From: Nothophaeocryptopus gaeumannii
Taxonomy: Eukaryota > Ascomycota > Dothideomycetes > Mycosphaerellales > Mycosphaerellaceae
Length of the DNA stretch: 64,000 bases
NCBI GenBank assembly: GCA_031771865.1
Contig: JASISA010000022.1
Location: forward strand, 1,178,001 to 1,242,000
Direction: 5' to 3'
Shown here: positions 12,701 through 22,697 of the stretch, in pieces
Layout of the letters: each line of letters opens with the position of its first letter
How positions within the stretch are numbered: position 1 is the stretch's first letter
Made by a program: the position numbers and the translations under genes
The notes under the pieces: generated by a model
Databases searched by the model: none
What the model saw: the letters and a program-made list of their open reading frames with translations, nothing else
What the model was told of the DNA's origin: nothing

Positions 12701-13604
12701 GGACACCACCTTGACGTCTATTGATGAAGACACGGCTTTGCCTACGCCAACGATTGTTCGCACGAAGCGTTCTGGTTGGTTTGGCAGGACTAAGAAAGAC
12801 GAAGAGGAGTCGAAGGCAAGCAGACCTGTTGAGAGCCGGAGCGGGGAGCGACGCAAGTCATTCACTTTAAGCAAAGCAACAACGCCAACCAAGCAATTGC
12901 CAGAGGATCCACCACTCTCTGGTCAGTCAAGCGAATTCCCCATCCGGAAAGGGAAGTTTGCGACTGGGAAGAAGGGGTTCTCGAAATGGCTTGGGAAAAT
13001 GGGCAAAGAGAAAGGTGTCGACACGACCATGACGACCGAGATGGGTAAGTCGCGTAAGATCGGAAACGAGAAGAACGCGTACTAACGACTAATCACAGAT
13101 ACCACAATGTTGACGAACCAATCTTTGGACTCATTATTCTCATCGACATCTCCAGCGCCTTCAAGCAACGATCTCCCACCGGCTGCCGGCCCCGAGCGAT
13201 CATGGTTTGCCCGCTTCTTCAATATCAAGCCTGCGGTTCACATTCTCTGCTTTAGCATACCACGAAACAAAGCTCGACAGGAACTTGTCGCGCTCTTCAA
13301 GGAGTGGCAACGACATGGAATCCGCGATCTACAATACTCACGCGAGACGAATACCATTACTGCCCGGGTTGACAAAGTCAACACTCTGGACATCAAGTCG
13401 GTGACGTTCCGCATCGAACTTTTCGTAGTCTTGGAGCACGGCAGAAAGGTCGGCCTTTCGATTGCGAGATTTGTGCAAGTCAAAGGTGCGGCTTCGGGCT
13501 TTCGACAAGTAGTGGATGTCGTTGATGGGATCATGAGGGGCCGGCATTGGCTGGTGGACGACGAGGAGAAGTGGAGAGCGCTCTGCCAGGTCATCGAGGG
13601 TTGA
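9721..13604 (+). CDS. GIN4/HSL1-type serine/threonine protein kinase with KA1-like tail
   Basis: Three exons, 9721-10346, 10400-13044 and 13099-13604, encode about 1258 residues. Introns of 53 and 54 nt carry GCTAAC and TACTAAC branch sites, and both joins preserve the frame (the first restores NELYLIMEY in the kinase hinge). The kinase domain begins near residue 111 with a glycine loop (GKTIGRGGCSRV), then AVKII with the ATP-binding Lys at 141, HRDLKPEN, DFG, a CGSPHYAAPE activation segment and DVWSCGVIL. It should be catalytically active. About 800 residues of Ser/Thr/Pro-rich, basic, probably disordered sequence follow. The C-terminal ~110 residues (WFARFFNIKPAVHIL onward) resemble the membrane-binding KA1 fold of Nim1-related kinases. 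Members of this family sit at septin collars and regulate Wee1/Swe1 in the morphogenesis checkpoint. That role here is inferred from family. Confidence 0.93.
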
Positions 13605-14923
13605 TGAAAGAGCAGCCTTGTTGGTCTATTCGCCTGCGGCTTTGTACGATTCGGCATACGCTATCTGGATGACTGGCCTTTGGTTGCTAGCTTGGATCTC
13701 TGTTTCGGCATGCTTGCTGCGCTGTGACCTGGACTGGACATGCGGATTCCGTTGGACAGAGTGCTTGCATTTGCGTAATGCTTCATAGCATGGATTCTGC
13801 CTGCAACATACATCCGCTTTTTGCGAGGCATGTGGCATTGTGCAGAGATTTGGAGAGTGAGCTACAGAGTCTTTGGCTTCTTCGGGGCAGTATGTGCAGC
13901 AGCAATGGTCGTGGAAATTTTGAGCATTCGTCATTGAGAGGAAGAACTTTGGAAGATTGCAGGTAATGCATAATAAGAGACTTGTTATTGTAATTGCGCA
14001 CAATCGTCAGACAGGGAGAGTTCCCACAGCAGGCCCTTCTTCATGTGTTGTTCCTTCCGCTTCTTCGGTAAGTGGGATGGTCCGAGATCCCGAAGCTGGC
14101 TCTTGATATTTGTGTCGAATGCTGGTGCTACTACTGCAAACTGAGGTCTGCGGTTGCGGTGGAGAGACTTAACCGATCCACTTTGGTCGACTTGCATGGT
14201 GGTCTGGGGAGTTGATTGGAACACGTCGGCATGCAAGGCTTGGGCGGGCCTTTCGGCTGAAACTTTGCGATGGTGCCGTGTCGATGACATGGGTTGGTTT
14301 CTCTTGATGGCCTGCCCATTTCAGTTGGTGTTTCTGTGTTATTCAAGGGAATCGCAGAATTGATATGTGAGTAGAAATGTTATCGTATAACCCGCTCATG
14401 ATAAGGGAAACGACACGACTTCTCCTTACGGACCATCTTCGAGGACTTCAAGAATCCCCCTTGCATGCTTGCCCTGCAGCACCAAGAACGACGGATTCCT
14501 GCGATTAGATGTTCGGTGCATGCGCACAAGAGAACCAGAAGCGGGCTTCCCTCTTCATGTCCGTGTTGCGCTGTGAAGATGTGGAGTCCAAGTGCTCGCA
14601 CGACCCGATGGTTCATCACTTCCTTCAGCCAATGGACCTGCCTCGTTGGAAGAAAGACCCATGTGCTTTGCCGCTTGTGCTTGTCAATGACAGGGACGCT
14701 AGTAGGTGACAGATATGGATGGGCTCATGGATGGAGCTCTTACTGGTGAACGGATGGTCTCGGCTGGCGAGTGAAGGAACTTATCAGGTGTGGAGTGGCG
14801 AGCTCTTGCTATGGATTCACTTTCTTTCACGTTGCTCGGTGACTTTTCAATTCTGTGTTCCCCCGACCGATTTTGGTCAGTCGAGTAGGCTCTACGATCC
14901 GGTCATAAGAGGCTTTCGCAGTC
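13605..14923. other. Intergenic, no feature seen
   Basis: Only short overlapping frames without recognisable domains lie between the kinase stop and the permease start. Confidence 0.4.
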
Positions 14924-16794
14924 ATGGGCGCAGAGGAGATGACAACAGAGGCATCGCCCGCCTCGAGTCAGCAATATATTCCCCCAGCGGACGCCAAAAA
15001 TACCAATAAGGGTAGCTGGAAGGTTGTCTGCGAGGAAGTGAAACATACCTTCACCACTCGGGATGGCCTCATCGGCGACTTCGATTATGCATACCTCTTC
15101 ACCCCGAACATCTGGCCATTCAACAAGAAATACGCCAATCATGTCCCGCCGTTCTTCTATCCTGACGACAAGATCCCGCTGCTCCTGATCCTACTATTAG
15201 GCATCCAGCATGCCTTGACTATGATCTCCGGCATCGTAACTCCCATCCTGGCGATCGCGAGAGGCGCTTTCTACCTCGACACCCAGACGACGGAATATCT
15301 TATCTCGGCGGCTTTCATCACCAGCGGCATTGCGACCTTGCTGCAGATCACAAGGACCAGAATCCGAAAAACGCCATATTACCTTGGAGCGGGCATTCTG
15401 AGCGTTATTGGACCAACGTTCGACATCATACCGATAGCGATCAAGTACACAGCGCCGCTGTATGCTCGAGGAGAATGTCCGATCAGCGCAAAAGGAACGA
15501 AATTACCTTGTCCCGATGCTTATGGTGCACTCATTGGCAGTATCCTGGTCTGTGTCTGGATGCAGTTCCTTGTCGCTTTCGTGCCGGCCAAAGTATTGAA
15601 GAAGATATTTCCATCGCATGTCACTGGATGTCTTCTCCTGGTGCTTGGTATATACCTTGTGACCACGGCAGGCGAGTCCTGGGGGGGTGGAGCAAACTGT
15701 CTGGATGGAACAGGACAGTATGCTCTATGCCCGAACACCAAGGCACCGAGGCCTTTACCTTGGGGAGACCCGAGATTTATCGGAATTGGATTCTCCGTAT
15801 TCGTTACGATCCTATTCGTTGAGATGATTGGGAGCCCGCTGATGAAAAGTGCTTCCATCATATTCGGCCTCGCAGTGGGTTCTGCTATATCTGGGGCGAC
15901 TGGGTATTGGAGCGCCAGTCAGATCGACCAAGCGCCTGCTGCAACGTTCCTCTGGGTTCAAACTTTCAATTTGAAGGTAGACGGCGCATTGATTTTGCCA
16001 TTGATCATTCTGTTCATCTGCGAAGCGATGGTATGTATGCCATCCATCGCGGCCACCAGCGAAGCTTCAGGAGTCGAAGTCGAGGGCGTCAAAGCCAACA
16101 CAAGGGTCCAAGGAGGCATTTTGTGCGACGCCACTGGGAGCCTGATCGCTGGACTTGGAATGAGTATTCCAATGGTGAGCCATGCTGGAAATAATGGAGT
16201 CATCGTCGTCACTAGCAATGCGGTGAGTGTTGAACGAGAGTGAAGGCAGTAGGTCATTGCTCACGGGTATTTCTAGAGCCGCAGAGCTGGGTACTGCGCG
16301 AGTGTGGTAATCATTCTCATGGGAATCTTTGCAAAGTTTGGCGCAGTCTTCGCGTCCATGCCCTCTGTAAGTCTTTTGAAGCTGGGCTGCGCCGTCGACA
16401 TCACCTAACTTGCGCGTAGACTGTGCTCGGTGGCATGCAGACGTTTCTTTACGCGACTATTGCGGTCTCTGGACTTCGGATCCTCGCCACGATCTCCTGG
16501 ACGCGTCGAAATCGCATCATTCTCTCGGCCGCGCTAGGCCTTGGGCTCTTGGACATTGTTGTACCGACATGGTTCGACCAGGTTCTGGACTACAGCGGGC
16601 CCAACGTCCATCTGATGGGCTTCCTGGAGGGCATCAATCTGATTGTCGAGACGCCATTCATCCTGTCAATGCTGGTAGGTGTGCTGCTGAATTGGATAAT
16701 GCCGAGGGATCGAAGGGAAAACATTGAGCTGGCGCCTCTCAGTAGTCAATCAGAGGGGAAGCCAATGGAGGCAGTAGAAAAGCGAGGGAGTTGA
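14924..16794 (+). CDS. NCS2 purine (uric acid/xanthine-type) permease
   Basis: Exons 14924-16222, 16277-16366 and 16420-16794 give 587 residues, close to the 574 of Aspergillus UapA. Introns are 54 and 53 nt and all junctions fall between codons. The protein is strongly hydrophobic with about 14 membrane segments. It has the family QH pair in the first helix region (GIQHALTMISG), the TMS8 segment VEMIGSPLMKSAS, and the region of the NCS2 signature. Members import purines or purine-like substrates by proton symport at the plasma membrane. The signature is atypical: the usual Q/E/P-N-x-G-xxxx-T-R/K/G is G422-N-N-G-VIVV-T-S431, so the Gln known in UapA to contact purine is Gly and the following basic residue is Ser. 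Substrate may therefore differ from uric acid and xanthine. The Ser/Glu-rich cytosolic tail resembles that of the fungal relatives. Confidence 0.9.
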
Positions 16795-17337
16795 AGTCAA
16801 GGCAGGACACTGAAATAAGGAGCTGCCGTTCTCATCTTTTCCACTCGTGATGACAACAACCCCGCTAAAAGCTATCTTTGGATACCGACGAGCCTATATA
16901 AGGTTGGCTTGGAGACTCGATCTCAATTCCTCCTCACAACCACAACCCTCGTTCCGATATACACGCTCACAATGTCTCTCTACGCGCTCGGATACCAATC
17001 ACGAACCTCCACGAACAGTTCCGAAGAGTTGGGATAACGAGCTGAGCGTGGGTATTCGAGAAGGGGACGGAGCCGCCGCTCTGCAATGCCTTGCACACCG
17101 GATCATGGACAGCAGCGCGGTGCCCAAGACCTACTATGCCTAATGCATGCCTCGCGGTCATTGTTCACGGCAAAGAGCATGCTTTTACGCAAAGTCGTAT
17201 GGAAAGACGCCTTTGTACATCTCTACAAAAGCCGGATGCGGTAGGTTAGAAGCCTCCTTTGTCAATGTATCTAATAGCCTCTGCCGCATTGTAAGATTTC
17301 AACATGCTGTACCAACTTACCTGCAGAGCAACTCAAG
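16795..17337. other. Intergenic with a possible core promoter
   Basis: A small frame at 16850-17143 (97 codons, ATG start) has no recognised domain. It overlaps a TATA-box-like element, which argues against it being coding along its whole length. Confidence 0.35.
16895..16903 (+). promoter_or_regulatory. TATA-box-like element
   Basis: TATATAAGG is a near-perfect TATA box. It is followed by CA-rich leader-like sequence and an ATG at 16972 (CTCACA before it) that opens only a 21-codon frame. It may drive a short or non-coding transcript, or the pseudokinase gene starting at 17338. No transcript evidence is available. Confidence 0.3.
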
Positions 17338-18723
17338 ATGGGACGATTCAGGGTGCCGAGCGATTCGCCGTCCCCGCCGCAGACACCCGACGAAGAGGAC
17401 GTCGAAGATATCCCCACCGACCCTGATCCGATCTGGCGGACACCTTCTGTGCCTGGGATGAGGCCAAAAGAACACATCCACAACCCCGGGAAAACGTACA
17501 AGTCAGTCACCAGACGTGTGACTTTCCCTGACGAATCCGACCCCGGCGAAGAAGGTGTCGCGCGCTTTCGGTTTTTGGACAACCAAGTAATCAAAGATGA
17601 GCCTCATTCGAGAGTCATCCTTATGGAAATACCTCCTCCTCACGAGGAGATCAATTGGGAGGAGTACGCGGAAGATCAAAGAGTTTTGGATCACAAAAAC
17701 ATTGTCAGGTTGCTGGACGCTGAGGGCCTGAGACCCTTTCCCAGAATGGACATAAAGAACTTGCCATGGTTGATTTGGGAGCACTGTAACCGAGGGACTC
17801 TCGGAACCCTCTTGACAGTAAAGACTGACGGACTCTCGGAACACCTCATCTGGCATATCCTCGTTTCTATACTGCGAGCTGTGAATTGGCTCCACCATGG
17901 CCGCGAGAACGAAACATCAACAACGGCCGTGTCCAGGTCTCCCATCATTCATAACAATATTAATCCGGACTCCATCTTCTTCAAAGAACCCGCGTCAAAG
18001 GCTGATCGCTGGGACGACGTGAAGCTAGGCAATTATTCGCAAAACGTCCACTTACTCAGCCGCGGAGACCTCTACGATCGCATCGACAGCAATCGTTTCG
18101 GAAATGCCCACAACGAACATAAGGGCTTTGAGGCCCCTGAATTGTACTGGTATGTTAACTCTAATGCGGAGCTTGTCCCTCGATTCGACGAGGAAGCAGA
18201 ACCTTATGGCGCCAATTCCGATCTCTGGTCCATCGGTGCAGTCTGCATCGCCATGATGGGCGGCATACCACTCCTCCCCGATACACCCGAGAACATATTG
18301 GCCAATTATCGCAAACTGACCAAGGAAAGAATCTTTGTGCTGGAGACTGTGCAGCTTCATAAGAATGGTGGTAAACGCTGGCAAGCAATCGATCTCCCTC
18401 GTCGCTATACCTTAAGGCTCAGGAACATCGTTGCAAAGATGCTGTGGATTGATCCGAGGAAGAGATTGAGAGCGGATGAGATGCTCAATTATGCGGTTAG
18501 GGAGTATGGGAAATGGCGTCCGGATGAGGCTACGGACGCGGTGCTTGATGACGAGGAGCAGCCCAAGCCGACGTCGAGGAAGAGGAAAAGGAGGGCCTGG
18601 GAGAAGAAGAGGCATTACAAGAAGAACGAGATTAAGGATGATGACGACGAGCCTGGAGACCACGACGCCGAGCCTGAGGGTGACAGCAATGAGCCTGAGA
18701 ACGTTCGAAGGGATTTTATTTGA
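17338..18723 (+). CDS. Pseudokinase (degenerate protein kinase fold)
   Basis: A single exon of 461 codons starting at ATG 17338. The kinase fold is recognisable: DHKNIVRLLDAEG, WEHCNRGTL, the HxxIxPDSIF catalytic-loop position, the APELYW motif, and SDLWSIGAVCIAMMGGIP. Every catalytic residue is changed. The beta-3 VALK-type Lys is Met (VILME, residue 96), HRDLKPEN is HNNINPDS (205-212), and DFG is NYS (232-234). There is no recognisable glycine loop. The frame is intact with no stops, so this is a maintained pseudokinase rather than a decayed gene. The first 75 residues are acidic and Pro-rich. The last 70 residues are strongly charged with a basic cluster (SRKRKRRAWEKKRHYKK) that may be a nuclear signal, then an acidic tail. 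Its role is unknown; a scaffold or allosteric function is typical of such proteins. Confidence 0.85.
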   Translation: MGRFRVPSDSPSPPQTPDEEDVEDIPTDPDPIWRTPSVPGMRPKEHIHNPGKTYKSVTRRVTFPDESDPGEEGVARFRFLDNQVIKDEPHSRVILMEIPPPHEEINWEEYAEDQRVLDHKNIVRLLDAEGLRPFPRMDIKNLPWLIWEHCNRGTLGTLLTVKTDGLSEHLIWHILVSILRAVNWLHHGRENETSTTAVSRSPIIHNNINPDSIFFKEPASKADRWDDVKLGNYSQNVHLLSRGDLYDRIDSNRFGNAHNEHKGFEAPELYWYVNSNAELVPRFDEEAEPYGANSDLWSIGAVCIAMMGGIPLLPDTPENILANYRKLTKERIFVLETVQLHKNGGKRWQAIDLPRRYTLRLRNIVAKMLWIDPRKRLRADEMLNYAVREYGKWRPDEATDAVLDDEEQPKPTSRKRKRRAWEKKRHYKKNEIKDDDDEPGDHDAEPEGDSNEPENVRRDFI

Positions 18724-19011
18724 GTCTGAGAACGGGCTGCGTTGAGTCTCGCCCTTGCCAGAAACTGCTCTCGAAGTTCTCACGGATATAAGGATGACAG
18801 TGACAGATCATTTCGACCAAACGACCTCTCAGAAATGGCATAATATTACTGAGCAACACGATGCGGAGAGCGATGACGTGCAGGTGTAGGTATTCTAGCT
18901 AATACTGATTAGTCAACACCTCTTGAACGGCTTCTTCATATATCACTACTTTAGATTTCAAAGACCCATCACATCTCTCACAAGACCATACCTGTGTTCT
19001 CAGAGTCCCAA

Positions 19012-19810
19012 ATGTCCTCACAAAAGCTAGCCATCATCGCCGGCGTCGGCAGCGGAAACGGTTCAGCTGTCGCTCGCCGCTTCGCAAAAGAATACACCGT
19101 TGTCCTGCTCGCCCGTAAACCAGAAAGCTACCAACCTGTCGAGCAAGATATCAACAAGACTGGCGGGAAGGCACTTGGCATCAGCACAGACATTTCCAAG
19201 CCTGAGAGCGTGAAAACCGCTTTCGCACAAATCGAAGAGACGTTCCCGAATGTCCCAGTCCAAGCTGCGGTCTTCAATGCTTCTGGTAGATTTGTGAGGA
19301 AACCATTGTTGGATATTACCATGGAAGAGTTGGATGGAGGTTACGGCGTCAGTGTGTAAGTTGATTTTTATTCTACGTTCGTTTTACTGTGTGTACTGAT
19401 CATCCTGTTCCAGAAAGGGTGCCCTGCTCTTCGCACAAAGCGCTCTCCCTCTCCTGGTGAAGCACGCAGAAAGCCGACCACCAGTCCCACCAAGTCTTTT
19501 CTTCACAGGCTCGACAGCAGCCGTAAAGGCGAACCCAGGCTCAGCAGTCATGTGTGTGCCGAGGCACGGTTTGCGGGCACTCTCCATCTCTGCGGCCAAG
19601 GAGTTTGGGCCAAAGGGCGTCCATGTCGTGCATGCCATTGTTGATGGTGCTATTGATACGCCGTGGGGCAAAGACTTCCATAAAGATAAGTCTCCTGAGC
19701 AAACTATCGATCCAGATGCCATCGCGCAGACGTATTGGGATCTTCATTTGCAAAGTCGGAGGTGCTTTACCAATGAGATTGATATTAGGCCGATGATGGA
19801 GAAGTGGTAG
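19012..19810 (+). CDS. Short-chain dehydrogenase/reductase-like protein with altered active site
   Basis: Exons 19012-19355 and 19414-19810 encode 246 residues. A GTAAGT donor and CCAG acceptor join cleanly. The Rossmann start is clear (KLAIIAGVGSGNGSAVARRF, a GxGxxG-type dinucleotide loop), followed by a D-rich adenine-binding region (STDIS) and FNASG in place of the usual NNAG. The catalytic segment is unusual: where related proteins have a Tyr/Phe-xxx-Lys, this one reads SAVMCVPRHGLRALS, with no Tyr and with Arg in the Lys position. The Ser region (FFTGST) is present. The following stretch AAKEFGPKGVHVVHAIVDG is typical of a fungal SDR subgroup. It may bind NAD(P) without normal SDR catalysis. 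No neighbouring gene suggests a pathway. Confidence 0.85.
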
Positions 19811-20685
19811 TTTCACGACTTTCGGTCTCTCGAGCCCGACAGATATAGCTTCATAGTCTCTGGCAGCAGATTGTTGCACTCAAGCTGATACTTCCTCCGG
19901 AGCTTGTTGCTGAGCAACATCAAGCACCTCCCACTTCTTGAGTAGCGTATCGATACTTGCTCGACACCGTTGATTATCGGGGTTTCCGGACACATGAAAT
20001 TGCGGTGGTCGTGCAAAGAGCTCCCTCGATACGGGCGAGGAAACGATTAAAGATCCGCAACTTCATTGCCTATAAATCAGGGCTTTGCCGGGGAAATACG
20101 ACAACGTCGAGCATTTTTGTGACTCGAAGTATGGTGCTTTTATAGCTGATCGATATAACAAATGTTGAAACTCGTAGGTGAAGTCGAGTGTCGCTCGAGG
20201 AGTGGACTTGGCCTTGCCCTAAGAATCATCCAAATAATTTGAGAAACCTACCGCAACGCATCAGCTTCAGCGGTAGAGTGAACCCTCGGTCAGCAATGCC
20301 AAGACGGCGAACATCCCAGAGTGTTCGGATAGATATCTTGACCGACCACCGTCGTACATGTTACGCACCAATGATCTCCTACGATGGAAATATAAGTAGC
20401 CAAGTCATCCACGACTGCTTGCCTTTGAGAGCAAAAGCCCAATATGTCTCCCGCAGCTGTAGTAATGGACGGTCTCGCCGAGATCGATGACTTGCTGCCA
20501 TCTATTGACCTCAGCTGGCCCTTCTTTGCTATCGCGCACCTGGCGAACAATATTGTCGCAAGCACTCAATACGTCGCGGGACTGATTCAATATCCATTGG
20601 CGCCTCGAGGCTCATACGGTCGACCTCCTGACGACGACTCGCTTCCGATGTGATCGCATATTGACAGGACGACTGTCGCCCCCGG
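19811..20685. other. Intergenic between SDR and MFS genes
   Basis: The two flanking genes converge. One ATG-initiated frame, 20444-20653 (69 codons), is listed separately. The rest shows no recognised feature. Confidence 0.35.
20444..20653 (+). CDS. Small hypothetical ORF (69 aa)
   Basis: ATG-started frame with a hydrophobic middle (WPFFAIAHLANNIV) and a polar C-terminus (GRPPDDDSLPM). No homology is recognised. It sits just beyond the 3' end of the minus-strand MFS gene and could be chance. Confidence 0.2.
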   Translation: MSPAAVVMDGLAEIDDLLPSIDLSWPFFAIAHLANNIVASTQYVAGLIQYPLAPRGSYGRPPDDDSLPM

Positions 20686-22164
20686 CTATTCAGCCCGCTT
20701 GTCCTTCGGCACCTTCGGCAAGGTCAACCACATAGCTAGCAAGATGGCCAACAGCGCCAGGATGATGGGTTGCAGTGCTCGCACTCCAGCGGCGCTGGCG
20801 ATGGCTCCGACTGCAAAGGGGATTACTGCGGCACCTCCCATTCCCAATGCAGCTGCGAAGGAGATTGCTCCCACGTGGAGATGCTTTGGCAAAATCTTCG
20901 ACAAGACGACTACGCTGGCCGGGAACATCGGGCCGAGGAAGAACCCAAGGAATGCCACCGCAACTGCTGAGACGATGAATTGCGGCACCAACCAGAACAT
21001 CAGCTCCAGACCCATTGCTGCCAGAAGATACCCGACGATAGCCCAACGCTCTCCAAGCCGGGGTGTAATGAAACCGAGCACGAGACGACCGACAGTCACA
21101 CCAAGCCAAAATCCGGTCGCTGTGATGGACGAGTTGAAAGCCGGTGCGCCTCTGACACGCTGCATGAAGGTCACCACCCAGCCGCTCAAAGCCACCTCGG
21201 CGCCGACGTAGAACAACAAGAACACAGCAATGGTCCACGTCACTCTCATCTTGAGAGCCGCCCTCGTCCTGCCGCCTTCACCACGAGCGTTGGCGCTCTT
21301 ACGGCGGAACTCTGGACCATTCTCTTTCCAGAACCCAACGACACCAGTGGCCAGTTCCAAGACGGACATCCCAAGTGGGATGTAGTAATATTCATACCAA
21401 CCTAGCCCGTACCTGTCGACCATTGCCGATGCAATCAGCGGGGCTACGGCAGCTCCAAGGCCGTAAAGACTGTGGATGAGCCCCAGCAACTCATTCGGCT
21501 TGGCCAGATCTCCAGCCCAAGCATTCCAGCCGGCGTCAAGCAGACCGTTACCAGCCCCGCAAAAGATGAGCATGACGACAATAACTGGCCACGGAGGATG
21601 GCATACCAGCACGATGTACGTGACTATGCGCATGAAGGAAGCAACTGCCGCCAGACCACGCTGGCCGAACTTGAGGTGGATCCGGTCACTGGCGAAGGCG
21701 GCGATGAGGTAGCCCGGGAAGCTCGCAAGGAAGATGAGAGAGACGGTCGTATAATTCAGATGGTAATACTCCTCCAAGGCAGGAATGAGAGGACCGTAAG
21801 ATGCGTCGTGGAGTCCAAGGTTGAAGAATGCCGGTGGCGTAATGTGTTAGTATTAGATTTGTACGAGGAAACATGCAGTTCTTACCAGAAGTACAGCTCC
21901 GAGCCTGAACATGTTGATTCTGGGGCTTTTCCATGTCTCCTTTAACTCAGTCGCTCTTCCATCCAGCGGTTCAGAGTCGTCTTGGAGCATTTGCTCCATG
22001 GTCACGCCATGCTCCTGGTTCGGCGGAGGAGTACCCGTGCTCGTATCTTCATCGAGTCTTCTGCTGATGGGCTGAAAGGTTGGATGTGGTGTCTTGACTT
22101 GGTTCTCGCCGTCCAGCCGAGCATGCCGCTCATTGACGTCGGTAAAAGTGCTTGTTGATGACAT
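20686..22164 (-). CDS. Major facilitator superfamily transporter (BSC6-like)
   Basis: Read on the minus strand, exon 1 is 22164-21886 (93 codons, mostly a polar cytosolic N-terminus ending FRLGAVLL). Exon 2 runs from about 21837 to the TAG at 20686-20688. The protein would be about 476 residues with 12 predicted membrane segments and MFS-like loops (DRIHLKFGQRG between helices 2 and 3, GRLVLGFITPRLGERW between 8 and 9). The overall pattern resembles BSC6/YEL-type fungal permeases with unknown substrate. The intron has a good GTAAGA donor and TACTAAC branch site, but the expected acceptor position reads TTAC rather than TTAG, and no AG occurs for about 70 nt. Use of the next AG (GGAG, exon 2 from 21774) would keep the frame but delete the conserved FFNLGLHDASYGPLIPAL segment of the first helix. 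Confidence 0.8.
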
Positions 22165-22697
22165 GGCGAGGCTCTTTCGATGGGCTTTGCACCTTTCCTT
22201 CAGTCATACAGCGCATTACTTGTCGACTCCAGATGTTGTACTGTATCCCGAGGTCGGGCGCATATGGTTTTGAAGGGACGAAGAGAGACATTGTACGGCG
22301 TTAAATGTAATCGAATTCCGACGGCCTTCAGCGGCAGCATTCCAGATCCGTTTCTACCGCTGCGTCTCTGCCAAGAGCCAAGAAGCGTTCCGTAATGCGG
22401 TATCACCAAGTGGGCGTCTCCGACCGCAAAAGAGGTCAATTTCACCGAGCCGCCTTATGGTATGGCCGTCATTTGCATCGTGCTCGTTGGAGATCTGTTG
22501 ACAGTCGTTGCTTTCTTGCCAATGCGGAGTTCATATGACCATCAAGAACCAGGAGGTCGGCTTGATGGTCTGGGGACGCGGCCCGTGAAGCCGGCCGGTA
22601 GATAGATCAGCCGCCCTTTGATGGAGTACCAACACGTCTCTTTCAATGAATACGACTTTTCTTTGGCATTAGCATTAGTACCTTCTACACACAAAGT
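22165..22697. other. Intergenic, promoter side of the MFS gene
   Basis: Lies between the MFS start (minus) and the 3' end of the glycosyltransferase gene (minus). No coding feature is seen. Confidence 0.4.
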
